The notes under the pieces were generated by a model. That model worked only from the letters and a program-made list of their open reading frames with translations, was not told where the DNA came from and made no database searches. Shown here one piece after another: positions 28,901-36,550 of a stretch of 36,550 bases of DNA. The stretch spans positions 1-36,550 of the forward strand of contig JAABPW010000362.1 of assembly GCA_011391785.1 (NCBI GenBank), given 5' to 3'. The DNA comes from Verrucomicrobiota bacterium (lineage in GTDB: Bacteria; Verrucomicrobiota; Kiritimatiellia; CAIKKV01; CAITUY01). The position numbers and the translations under genes are program-made. Position 1 is the first letter of the stretch, and every line of letters starts with the position of its first letter.

Positions 28901-31683
28901 ACCGGTGAGCGAATTTGGAGGGCGGCCGTATAGCCGGAACTCCAGTTCATGCTTATATTGGCTTTTTCCGCGCGAAGCAGCCTTTGACTGGGCGCGGTAG
29001 TCGCGGGGGCGGCCCATAGGATTTCCTTTGCTTCCATTTCCATCAAGGGCTCAAAGTCCTCCATGGGCATCGGCCTCCCGGGTTCATCCGCCGCGGTCTG
29101 CTTCGCTTCACTGATGTCATCAAAGAAGCTATCTCCGTCACTGCCCCCACCGGACTTGCCTCCGCCATCAACTTCACTGCCAACCCCGAAAGAATCAAGG
29201 TCATCTATGGAATTTACACGGGCATCCATACGCAGGATTCTGCCATTGTAGGATGAGCCCATGCCATATTTGTCTCCTTTTCCGGATGCCATGAAGGAGC
29301 CGGGGGCGAAGACCCTTCCATCCCACATGTCATAAGCAGGCGCCAGTTGGGCGTAATCCTGCCGTCCGAGTTCCAGCAGCTCGTCAAGGATGGTCCGGCG
29401 CAGGTCCTGGCGCCATTTTCCGGCAACCTTCATGTATTTCTGGCGGAGCTCGGTGCCGGCCTTGTCCCGTCCTTCGGCAAAGAACTTTTCGCCATCGCGC
29501 ATGGTGACCCGGCGTGTGACCTTGAACCGTTCCCGGTCGGCATCGCTCTCCAGCACCAGGAAGGAGGTGTAGGGAGTCATGATGTGATACTCCTCCGAGA
29601 GGGCGATGACCTCGTCCTTGATGGTCTCGGAGCTGCCCTGTTCCAGCAGCATGTCCAGATGCAGGCGCGCCCACAGGCGGGGGATGAAGGAGTTGCCCGA
29701 TTCGGCGTCCTTCACGGTAAAGGGCGCGCTGTATTTAACGGGCTTCCCCTTGAAGGTGCCGGTGACCGTGACCTTGCCGGACTGGTCGGACCCGGCCGGC
29801 AGATAGCGGCCGAGCACGATCTGCTGCCTGCCCGCCGGCAGGTTCGGGAGCTCCGCAGGGTAGACGCGTGCCACCTTTACGCCGCTGAATTCAACCTTCA
29901 TGTCCCGGATACCGGGACGGGTCATTTCCTCCAGCAAGTCCATGACCCCGGTGCGCGCGGGGGTATTGCCCTGCAGTCGCCGGGTGGATCCGCCGCTGGC
30001 GCTGGCCAAGGCCTTCATGACACCCGACTCGAAGCTGCTGCCGGTGGCCACGACATGCACGGTTCCCTTGCCCTTGGCAGCATAAAGCCGCTTCAGGCGC
30101 TGCGCGGTCTCGACCGGATCCGCCTCGCGCGTGGTGTCGACGCAGTCGCCGAGGTAGATGATCTGGGTCGTCTCCCCGGCCACGGCGAAGACCTTGCCGA
30201 AGACCTTCTCGAGGTCGGTGGTACCCAGCGAGGCGCGGTGCGACAGGAAATCCCGGACTGAATCCAGGTTCGACGCTGAAATCCAGTGGCAATCCATATC
30301 CACCGCGAAAACCCGCAAATGGTCGTTCTTGCCCAGCGCTCCCGCAAGGGTCGCGATAAACTCGTCCTGGAGCTTACGCTGTTGCTTGTCCATGGAAGCG
30401 GAGGTGTCCGCCATGACACACACGTCCAGCGGCGGACCGTCGTTGATCAGGGCTCTTTTCCCGCCACGCCCGGAATCCGGCTGGGCCACCTGCAGGAGGA
30501 AATAGCCGTCCTCTCCGCGGCGGTGGGGGATGACCACTATTTCCGGGGACTGGCCGATCTCGACCTGCACCTCGAAGTCCTTGCTGGGCGTGTATTCCTT
30601 GGCGGAGAATTCGACTTGCGCCGAATTCTTCGCCTGGGTCAGCCGCGTATCATGCGAGGGGCAGGTCACGGCCTTCAGGGGTTGCTGGGAGGAAAGCCGC
30701 ACCGTGACCGCCAGTTCGCGCAGGGGAAACTGCTTGAGCATCTCCGACTGAAGCGCGTAGCTGTAGCGGTATTTCCCGTTCTCCATGGGGAGTACCTGGG
30801 TATAGGTGATCTTGATCCGCTTTTCGGAGTGGGCGAAGATGGGGAACACGCGCGCCTTGAAGATATTGCCGCCGCTCCATTCCAGCAGGCCCGGATCGCG
30901 GCGCTCGCGGAGGATCGTCTCGTAGATCTCCCTCGCGCGTTGCTTCTCCACCACGTCCGCCTCGACCAGTTCATCGCCAATCCACATTCCGAACCCGGAG
31001 ATTGAGGCATCCTGCGGCAGGGGGAAATGGAAGACGCCCTCCAGGGTGCCCTCGGTATTGTTGACGAACGACTCCTCGATCGTGGTCCTGGCGATCTGGT
31101 CGCGGATATCGACGGTGACCTTATGGTAGCCGAGGGTCAGCGGGAGGTTGCGCCCCTCGACGGTTGCCAGCAGCGATCCCATCGGTTCCTTGGCGAGGGT
31201 GCCCTTGAAGTACTTGAGCCAGGCCGGCTCGTTCTTGAGCATTTCGTAACGGCCCTCGGTGGCCCGGATCACGACGGTTCCCCGGATGGTTTCGGTTTTC
31301 CCGCCCGGCAGCCCGACGGTCAGCGTTTGTTTGTCAGGCGCGGTGATTTCCACTTCGCCCCGGTCGATTTTCAGGGATGCGGGGTTGACCAGTTGCACGA
31401 GGCTGTTGGGCCCGGTGATAAAACCGCCCCCGCCGGCAAGGCGGACCTGCACGGCGTTGGCCCCGCGCGGATCGGTCCTGATGAGGTCGCCTCGGTCGAC
31501 GAACATTCCCTGGGCGAGGGGCGTCCAGCGCTCCTGGCTGGGGGGCTGCAGTGCCGCGATGCCCTGGCAATCCACAATCTTGCCCGGGTATTCGATCTTG
31601 AGGGGGCTGCGCCCGGAAATCCCTCCCGTGCAGAAACACGCCAGCAGGATCACAAACAAAACCGATCGTTTAATCTGAGTCAT
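22996..31683 (-). CDS. Giant (~2,895 aa) exported lipoprotein-like protein: FecR-like, VIT and vWA domains plus long TPR/helical-repeat region
   Basis: Signal/lipobox-like MTQIKRSVLFVILLAC; FecR-like LIRTDPRGANAVQVRLAGGGGFITGPNS; VIT IEESFVNNTEGTLEGVFHFPLPQDASISGFGMWIGDE; vWA MIDAS VMADTSASMD; many TPR-like helix pairs to the C-terminus. Start ATG 31683 has GAGGGA RBS. Confidence 0.88.
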   Translation of the reverse strand: MTQIKRSVLFVILLACFCTGGISGRSPLKIEYPGKIVDCQGIAALQPPSQERWTPLAQGMFVDRGDLIRTDPRGANAVQVRLAGGGGFITGPNSLVQLVNPASLKIDRGEVEITAPDKQTLTVGLPGGKTETIRGTVVIRATEGRYEMLKNEPAWLKYFKGTLAKEPMGSLLATVEGRNLPLTLGYHKVTVDIRDQIARTTIEESFVNNTEGTLEGVFHFPLPQDASISGFGMWIGDELVEADVVEKQRAREIYETILRERRDPGLLEWSGGNIFKARVFPIFAHSEKRIKITYTQVLPMENGKYRYSYALQSEMLKQFPLRELAVTVRLSSQQPLKAVTCPSHDTRLTQAKNSAQVEFSAKEYTPSKDFEVQVEIGQSPEIVVIPHRRGEDGYFLLQVAQPDSGRGGKRALINDGPPLDVCVMADTSASMDKQQRKLQDEFIATLAGALGKNDHLRVFAVDMDCHWISASNLDSVRDFLSHRASLGTTDLEKVFGKVFAVAGETTQIIYLGDCVDTTREADPVETAQRLKRLYAAKGKGTVHVVATGSSFESGVMKALASASGGSTRRLQGNTPARTGVMDLLEEMTRPGIRDMKVEFSGVKVARVYPAELPNLPAGRQQIVLGRYLPAGSDQSGKVTVTGTFKGKPVKYSAPFTVKDAESGNSFIPRLWARLHLDMLLEQGSSETIKDEVIALSEEYHIMTPYTSFLVLESDADRERFKVTRRVTMRDGEKFFAEGRDKAGTELRQKYMKVAGKWRQDLRRTILDELLELGRQDYAQLAPAYDMWDGRVFAPGSFMASGKGDKYGMGSSYNGRILRMDARVNSIDDLDSFGVGSEVDGGGKSGGGSDGDSFFDDISEAKQTAADEPGRPMPMEDFEPLMEMEAKEILWAAPATTAPSQRLLRAEKANISMNWSSGYTAALQIRSPVLMKGLYAQRRLGAGKPGRGYYDDRAWQPYWNSWIEQLFPPVPDPPATPSLRTPPPQKKSDWPEAIKALSESLLRQPALDDMTDALELIMDTTVFDDQGKVSGKASVNTLYSPASWISRLQESGGRSRIDWSDGKARAAFLPCFQLGRQRAFVESDRKLLMSYSPPFTDYSLTSLEDSYPGYTPTLTDQGAGTVLLSLANTNVNNDYSIEILVDTTRKVVLETRSRWRGALASTVIFSDFVKAGGSWWARRIEIKDKTGAISQQATLKVREISKMEYGKAFAAMTPATKNAIMIPHPLPDYAAARQAKQDNKMELAHYLTMISFYSQTSQLEKAREIWNTASSLTAGRAGGSWINLAVMLQTRRHEEAKQDILAKAKQVAGGGQSDELSIANLLYSYLQSMGQQNEQLDFLDSIRPVYERQEKYLHSDTTWKRNHAQALSQVGRRGEALAVWKELTRQLPQDTGLAINYVSALIEDNQLEEAYAWLTGQLHQTGLWNQQKRNSIRLSVIGQLENRIDTDKWLEFLAEWTREGSAHQAAYKKYLEALYRMQQTEEAHRLIEKWTAAGVALLKEEAAQKRKIQEYGEESEARQNIMAQMQAALEQILGQHNYYSRTTLDKRWHPLLAGIVRDSYRVESLVSVTSQIMQHHLFSQLPEAAELRKEFKKTLLSEFDTLSPALIAQLSNWIASNDPKVEKEEWAGLAVKLESLWDSGKLTVENRALIATTLVSVLDRAQDPEGITRFLRKQWKNGPEIHKRTYLTSLYLNLLEKPWTQANETELFTLFREFGTGTEPEETRRLAMIQALMDTVDAMIKVRTAASLETVKGKEDLSRIEYRKLVAAHEKTAREGMVKRLESELSTQDPALGPWLKIERLYLEMKLGREAKPIAAACWSLMPPAPPVTKPGKHGEADLVLATLESKLMDRCLATLSCLAAKQSADPALVGQFLAFVDKGIELNPHEPYWRQQKYRLLVARNEPKPLEEALRGWISPDNADDTWRLALGYLLAELDRVDDAVKLFEQIEKNDGLGSRDYAIMAGWYLVLDQKEKHEEALLKELMVVDEYELDNRLQRLLSPWYRNTLNVPEELDPVTFKIFTALFRKSVRPENYVYRLREFYRYTKDFRLLECMSEGMLGHTAEQVYPYAGGLRGLLGNVREEASVDSALAHLAKVRARAKTRVDERALDILEMLLCRRAAEVGNQPGPHIEKALAAMQRAFKGDWQTGERRLMASLLRELGKMSSEALRDEQLRELKELAGCRTEPEQDRMNIAVEYAVMLYEYSRKTEAIDLLEATLAEHRNLNHGFLAASANVALETFISQLEGMGQFSRAESFLAHEQANPLNAQQHYFFIQRMLRLYNNAIGVKATVSFGSGQPVFEKVLDLYISELARSDQNHRNQVFSRVTEFFRTSKTAALDVSRMRAFAFESFPGLIRKETNPYNYQNQVQSLGSALRDVLDARTALEFLIMMLETEPDWLRFQSYSGWSQQSYQLGQYRSEAKDIGALAERLLKIVLKELRRDLEFREPRNRTLYSLNHYFWEEKTDAFLAVAEDVWRAQTNSGAAALHISGYLWDGLAKRERAAGLLREAYHQDLLDEGGKAQYVNRLHELGRYEESVPVLEGLVIQNPDQVTYRAQLMTACFHTSRQELLDQTLAGADKYFHQPGKWQEGVVYTLAKGCLDVKYFREAAAYYNEVIAIHKRSQPRNETGNGQLSQYYRELSHAYTGLKMTAEAVDAASGAVVTWGETHRNRADALQALEAVVKDAPDLDSYVKHLEAEAEKTGLENPILRKAVAKAYLARGQTAEAVRHFKIALETQPNDRETHEALVAAYDKLGDKAGATACLLDAVELSRRDIALYRSLGDRYVTQLKNEVEAERAYASIVEMLPSESESHTLLAEIRQTQGRWDEAIHHWRQVGRIRSLEPTGYLKLAQAQIQGKKFDDARDTLRKLEKRDWPERFGNIPDQVRELRGRIP

Positions 31684-31910
31684 GGTTCCCTCGCTATTCA
31701 AGAAGCCCGAAATCTGGCTACGGCCCCGCAACGCGGGGCAGACCCGTGGCCAAATTTGACTTTCTTGCGGCCTGAAGTCAAACAGAGACAGGGTATCGCC
31801 CTATCTCCCGACAGATAAGACGTTTCCCGGAGGAAAAACCTTCAGAGAAAGAATGAACCGCGGATGAACGCAAAGAATGCGGATGGGGAGAATGCCGGCG
31901 GGTAGTGTTC

Positions 31911-32129
31911 TCAATTCTTGACCGTGTGGTAACACTCCGCATGGTGTCTGGAGATTTTCTCCATTTCCGCGGTGCTGAGGTGCTTGAGCCAGGTGACGCG
32001 CTCGCTGAAGTTTTGCTGCCTGATTTTATAGAGCGGACAACTGGGCAGGTTCTTGCGGGCTGGACACATGACCAGCAGGGAAAAGCAGTGCGTTTTTGTT
32101 TCAAGGTTCTGATGCGAAAAAATGTTCAT
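31911..32129 (-). CDS. Small Cys/His-rich protein (72 aa), possible metal-binding
   Basis: MNIFSHQNLETKTHCFSLLVMCPARKNLPSCPLYKIRQQNFSERVTWLKHLSTAEMEKISRHHAECYHTVKN; GGAGGG RBS ~8 nt upstream of ATG. Confidence 0.65.
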   Translation of the reverse strand: MNIFSHQNLETKTHCFSLLVMCPARKNLPSCPLYKIRQQNFSERVTWLKHLSTAEMEKISRHHAECYHTVKN

Positions 32130-32276
32130 GGTCGAATCCCTCCAGTCAACATCCGGTCACTTCATGAGATTACTGGACTTCACGTCCTGAGCAACCAGAT
32201 AACGCCAAATTGTTAACATTCCTGAAGAAACAGGGAATCCCCGATGGCCAACTCAGGGATATCCTGATGGGAGGGC

Positions 32277-33890
32277 TTACGCCAGGCCTTCATTCTCGGC
32301 GCCGGCCTTGACCTCGGCCTCGGTCAGGCTCTCCGCCAGGGCCGGGCCCTTGATAAACCAGTGCCTGAACAGGAGGAGTCCGATCGGGGTCAATATGGCC
32401 ATGCCGCCGATCCACAGCCAGATCACCTGGTGGTGGGGATAAAACGCCAGGGCCTTGCCGGCCTCGTCGAGCGGGGTGTAGGTCTTGACCAGCCAGCCCG
32501 ACATCGGACCGACCGCGAACTTGGCCAGGAAGAAGGGCAGGACGGAAAGGGCGATGTACGTGCCCTCCTGGCCCTTGGGGGCGATCTCGGCCGTGAACTG
32601 CATCAGGCGGGGCGACCAGACGGCCTCGCCGAAGGTGAACACCGTGATCATGATGATCAGGGGCCAGTAGGCGGGGGACGGGGGTGCCAGTGCCAGCGCC
32701 GCCGCATCCGGGGCCAGGCCCAGCCATTTCACGAAGACCAGTTCGCCGAAAACCGTATTGGTCAGTCCCGCCAGGGAGGAGGCCGGGATCACCGCGATGA
32801 AGCAGGCCAGCGAGGAGATCGTGGCCCCGATGATCATCATCTTGTAGGAACTCACCCTCTTAGTGAGGGACGCGACGAGGGGGACCAGGAAGACGATCAG
32901 CACCGGGTTGAGCACCCCGAAGATCGAGCCGATCTTGGCGCCTTCACCCAGGACGCGGATCCCGTACTTCGGGAAGGTGTAATGGAAGTGGAAGAAGACG
33001 AAGCGGACGAAGAGGGTGATTGTGAGCATTCCCATGAAAAGCCAGAAATAGCGGTGGGAGGCGGTTTTCACGATCAGGCTCCAGGTGTCGACGGCGGTGG
33101 TCCTGATGGCGGTGAGCCAGTGGCCGGCGGGCTTGGGGGGATTGACCACCACGGTGCCATCGGGCTTCATTTCGACCCCGTCCCGGATGAAGAAGGTGAT
33201 GACCATGCTGACACAGGTGATTGCCAGGCCGAAGACGAACACCATCTGGTAGGTGGAGAAATGGTGGCCCAGCAGGATGGTTCCGGCGTTTTCATCGAGC
33301 ACCTTGCCGGCGGCATCACGGGTGGCGTAGAACCCGCGCGCCCAGTCGTAGAACCCACCGCCGATGGCGTAGCCGATGTTCATCAGGACATAGAAGAGGC
33401 CGAACCCGAGGGCGGCACCTTCCTTGGTGGTGAAGCGCTTGATCGCCACCGAGATCAGGGGGCCCACGATGGCGAACCCGATACCGAGCGGGATGAAGGC
33501 GAAGATGAAGACCAGCACCGGGTCGGTCAGGAACGCGGCCATGACCCGCGAGAAGATGATACACAGCACCGACAGGATCTGGGTCTTGCGCAGGCCAAGG
33601 GTGTCGACCAGCGATCCGGCTACCATCCCCATCACGGAGAGGATGATCGACCAGCCTGAGATCCACAACCCGGCCTTCATGTCGCTGAGCCCGCAGTCCT
33701 TCGACAGCCACAGAACCAGCGTCATATTGGTGGCGGCATAGGCGGAATACTCGAGGATCTTGTAGAGGAACAGGAGCCACATGTCGCGCGGCGAGTTGCG
33801 CAACCCCTTGGCGTAATCCCAGATGATGATCACCAGGGCCAGACCGGCCCCGACCAGCAACGAATACATGATCAGGTTGGCAAGCGTCAT
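32277..33890 (-). CDS. Major facilitator superfamily transporter (POT/peptide-transporter-like)
   Basis: 537 aa with many hydrophobic TM segments; GLWISGWSIILSVMGMVAGSLVDTLGLRKTQ, FIPLGIGFAIVGPLISVAIKRFTTKEGAALGFGLFYVLMNIGYAIGG. Confidence 0.82.
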   Translation of the reverse strand: MTLANLIMYSLLVGAGLALVIIIWDYAKGLRNSPRDMWLLFLYKILEYSAYAATNMTLVLWLSKDCGLSDMKAGLWISGWSIILSVMGMVAGSLVDTLGLRKTQILSVLCIIFSRVMAAFLTDPVLVFIFAFIPLGIGFAIVGPLISVAIKRFTTKEGAALGFGLFYVLMNIGYAIGGGFYDWARGFYATRDAAGKVLDENAGTILLGHHFSTYQMVFVFGLAITCVSMVITFFIRDGVEMKPDGTVVVNPPKPAGHWLTAIRTTAVDTWSLIVKTASHRYFWLFMGMLTITLFVRFVFFHFHYTFPKYGIRVLGEGAKIGSIFGVLNPVLIVFLVPLVASLTKRVSSYKMMIIGATISSLACFIAVIPASSLAGLTNTVFGELVFVKWLGLAPDAAALALAPPSPAYWPLIIMITVFTFGEAVWSPRLMQFTAEIAPKGQEGTYIALSVLPFFLAKFAVGPMSGWLVKTYTPLDEAGKALAFYPHHQVIWLWIGGMAILTPIGLLLFRHWFIKGPALAESLTEAEVKAGAENEGLA

Positions 33891-33969
33891 AAGTGATTCC
33901 CCTCTTTCCCCTGTCCGTCAAGGCGCACAATAAAGCATGGGGCCGAGAAAATTGCCACTCTTCTGTAAT

Positions 33970-34099
33970 GGGACAGTTATAGGGGGGTGCCCTGCCACCT
34001 TGCGTGGCGGGAAACGGACATTTTTGCGACCCGTGGCACCCCTTCGACTTCGCTCAGGGCAGGAAGGCCACGGGGACGCCCCTTCCCTGTAACTGACCC
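33970..34099. repeat. Nested inverted-repeat element, REP/MITE-like
   Basis: Terminal arms GGGACAGTTATAGGGG (33970-33985) / TCCCTGTAACTGACCC (34084-34099), ~13/16 complementary; inner GGGGTGCC (33984-33991)/GGCACCCC (34035-34042). Confidence 0.5.
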
Positions 34100-34547
34100 C
34101 TTACACTCTTCTTCCGCTCCCGTTCTTTTGCTCCTGATATACCCATGATTTATCGTTCTGACACCCTTGCCTCACGAAAGCCCGGAGGGTGAGGGCTGGC
34201 GGTCCGGAGTAATGAATTGATAGCCAGGATGAGGGATGATACAAAAAGGGAATGAAACGCAGGATTACTCGAATTAGTCACCTCTCCCGTGAACAGAACG
34301 ATCAATTCGTTCCCGGGACGCCGAGTAGTCGACTTGGTCTTGTTTGGCCCCTTACTGAAGAGGTTTCATCCCTGAGCAGGAATCATCATGCTGAACGAAG
34401 ATTACAAAGACATGTTGTCAGGGTGGTGAGGTGTAAAGCCGGTTGGGTTTCAGGGACAGGATCAGAAAAAACCCTGTGTTTCGAGCGCAGCGGGCGGTGA
34501 AACCTGATTCCTGCAATAGATCGGCCCGCGCTAATCCTGGAAGAACT

Positions 34548-35258
34548 TTAATACTTAATTTTCGGGACTGCGACCGACTTTGCGATTTCCTCGCGTTGGT
34601 GGGCGGCCCACTGGGCGAGGGCGGGGATTTTGTCGGACGAGCAGATGACGATGCCGTTCAGGACGCGGTAGGAGAAAATCCGCAGGCCGTTCTGGCTGAG
34701 TGGGACGGGAGTGTAGCTGGGCTGGCGGAAGTAGAGCAGGGGCAGGACATCCTCGATCGCCTTGGCCATCTTGTCGCCGGAGTCCGCCTTGATCCCGGCG
34801 CTGGTGGTGATGGGCTTGACCTTGGGGCCGGAGCTGCCCAGGGTGTGCTTGGTGCCGCTCAGGGTTTTCGGGCTCGATAGCTGTTTCAGCGGGGGGGCGT
34901 CCGCTTTCCCTGGGCCGTCCATTTTCCAGGGACCCTCGACTGTGGCCAGGATGCCCTTCTCGTCCTCGGGGAGCAGGTCGGCGACAGGTTGATTGAGGTA
35001 CGAAAGTGGCTTGAGCATGCTGTAGAGAATCAGTCCGGCGGTGGGCTTGCTGTCATCCCCCTTGAAGAAGACGATGGTGATGAAAAGATCGCCCTTGGTG
35101 TGGATCGCCACCCGCTCCACGGAGGCATAGCCCGCGAGATTGGTTACCGTCCGGCCGTACCGCAACAGGCATTGATCCGGCGTCTCCCCGAACCGGGCCG
35201 AGGCCTCCCCGGCCAAAACCACCCAAACCAGCAGAGCGCAGAGAATCAATCTATTCAT
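34548..35258 (-). CDS. Hypothetical secreted protein
   Basis: Signal peptide MNRLILCALLVWVVLAGEASA; no recognised domain. Confidence 0.7.
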   Translation of the reverse strand: MNRLILCALLVWVVLAGEASARFGETPDQCLLRYGRTVTNLAGYASVERVAIHTKGDLFITIVFFKGDDSKPTAGLILYSMLKPLSYLNQPVADLLPEDEKGILATVEGPWKMDGPGKADAPPLKQLSSPKTLSGTKHTLGSSGPKVKPITTSAGIKADSGDKMAKAIEDVLPLLYFRQPSYTPVPLSQNGLRIFSYRVLNGIVICSSDKIPALAQWAAHQREEIAKSVAVPKIKY

Positions 35259-35388
35259 GAAGGAAGAATGTGTCTGGAGAAAGCCGTTGTCAAGTTGGCA
35301 GTGGAAGAAGAAGACAGGAGACAGAAGTCAGGAGTCAGAACGGGGAGAAGAAAGAATGAAAGCATTTTTCTTGGAAGGGGATCTTCTT

Positions 35389-35410
35389 CCTCTCCCGCCT
35401 GCGGGAGAGG
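35389..35410. repeat. Short palindromic intergenic repeat (hairpin)
   Basis: CCTCTCCCGC-CT-GCGGGAGAGG perfect 10-bp stem. Confidence 0.65.
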
Positions 35411-35494
35411 ATTGAGGTGAGGGGGCTGAATTCCTCCGGTATGAAGACCTGTTCGTCTTGACGCTCTGGCTCGGATTTCCCTCCCAGGAAAAGA

Positions 35495-35545
35495 GTTGCG
35501 GGATTTTTCTGCAGGGGTATTTCCGCTGCGGGAAAATCCCGCAAC
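35495..35545. repeat. Long hairpin/inverted repeat
   Basis: GTTGCGGGATTTT (35495-35507) / AAAATCCCGCAAC (35533-35545) perfect 13-bp arms. Confidence 0.7.
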
Positions 35546-35715
35546 ATTTCTTCTCTCTCTTCCTCTCCCTCAAACCTCCGCTCCTCCGTGGTGAAATCTT
35601 CTCTTCACCGGATAAGCGGGGGGGAGGATTATGAATATGATTAAGATAATGATTATGAGAGGATGTCGACCGACACGATTGAAAACACGGGAGTTGATGG
35701 GGGAAGAGAACGACT

Positions 35716-36550
35716 ATGACCATGAAGAGTTACCAGATTCCGGGGCAGTTGAATGACTTCCAGGAGAAACTGTACCGGCATTTGTGCGAGTGGAAGAGCC
35801 GCAACATCTCCGATCAGCCGGGCAGTTTTGGCGGGAAGATGTATGACGTCATCCTGCCGGGCGGGTTGCAGGCGAAACTGCCGCACCTCTATGCCCCGGT
35901 CAGGGCGCGGTTCCTTGCGCACCAGAAGAAGTTCCCCTTCAAGACGCACAAGTTTGCCGGCCACATGGCCAGCTCGCAGGTCGCCTGCGCCAACCTGTTC
36001 CTGCCGCTCATGGAGTCGCCGGTGGCCGCCGCCCGGATCCTGAGGGCCGTGAAGCCGGACCTGAGGTCGATTGCGGTCGAGGAACTCGACCGCGGGCTCC
36101 GGCTCGAGTTCTGGGACCAGGGGGTCAACCGGCTGGGGGACCATGGCGCCCAGGGCGGCACGAATGCCGATATCGCCATCGCCTACCGGAACCAGGAGGG
36201 CGAAGTGTGCCTCTGGTTGATCAAGCACAAGCTGACGGAGGATGAGTTCATCGGCTGCGGTGCGTATCGAAACCCGGAGAACCGGCATAAGGATGCCTGC
36301 GACAGCAATGCCGCCGCCAGGCGCGGCCGGGAGAACTGCTACTACCACACCGCCAAGAAGTTCAATTACTGGAAAATCACCCTGCAGAACAAGGCGGCGT
36401 TCCCGCCCGCGAACCTCCAGAAGCCGGAGGCGTGTCCCTTCAAGGACGGCCTGAATGAATTGTGGCGGACCCAGCTGATGGCCACGGCCATTGAGTCGGA
36501 TCCGACCGGACGCTACAAGAAGGTGTACGCCTCGGTGGTCCACCATCCCG
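35716..36550 (+). CDS. PGN_0703-like putative restriction endonuclease / PD-(D/E)XK-type protein, partial at window edge
   Basis: MTMKSYQIPGQLNDFQEKLYRHLCEWKSRNISDQPG...FPFKTHKFAGHMASSQVACANLFLPL...GTNADIAIAYRNQEGEVCLWLIKHKLTEDEF; open to window end. Confidence 0.6.
   Translation, partial: MTMKSYQIPGQLNDFQEKLYRHLCEWKSRNISDQPGSFGGKMYDVILPGGLQAKLPHLYAPVRARFLAHQKKFPFKTHKFAGHMASSQVACANLFLPLMESPVAAARILRAVKPDLRSIAVEELDRGLRLEFWDQGVNRLGDHGAQGGTNADIAIAYRNQEGEVCLWLIKHKLTEDEFIGCGAYRNPENRHKDACDSNAAARRGRENCYYHTAKKFNYWKITLQNKAAFPPANLQKPEACPFKDGLNELWRTQLMATAIESDPTGRYKKVYASVVHHP

Noticed and set aside
22996-31683. Possible fusion/assembly error or frameshift producing the giant ORF
   Set aside because: The frame is continuous with coherent domain order and a single signal peptide; no internal stop or frame change seen, although long-read confirmation would be useful
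34252-34500. 82-aa plus-strand ORF in the MFS/hypothetical intergenic region
   Set aside because: No RBS of note, no recognisable motif, biased composition; probably non-coding

Overview
The window reads as a chromosomal segment of a high-GC bacterium. The gene set and a Cys-to-Asp MurA suggest the PVC superphylum, but this is an inference. On the minus strand it holds partial dnaN, dnaA and ppdK. These are followed by transketolase, murA, a receiver-domain protein coupled to a DUF523/DUF1722 protein, a small membrane protein, and a sugar-nucleotide cassette (epimerase, fucokinase-like GHMP kinase, UDP-sugar dehydrogenase). Next come rplU-rpmA-obgE, efp-epmA and exbB/exbD. Then there is a three-gene sensory cluster: REC-histidine kinase, B12-binding protein with a CarH-type Wx9EH motif, and PAS/Cys-finger protein. 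After that are a ~2,895-aa FecR-like/VIT/vWA/TPR lipoprotein, a small Cys/His protein, an MFS transporter, a secreted hypothetical, and a partial PGN_0703-like nuclease. The main candidates for follow-up are: the putative B12 light-sensing cluster; the Cys-cluster receiver coupled to a DUF523 protein missing one predicted Fe-S ligand; a compact three-way-junction inverted-repeat structure at ~22.81-22.91 kb; MurA D116 (predicted fosfomycin resistance); and a DnaA with an altered recognition helix alongside no canonical DnaA boxes. All calls come from reading the sequence and provided ORFs; no database search was run.
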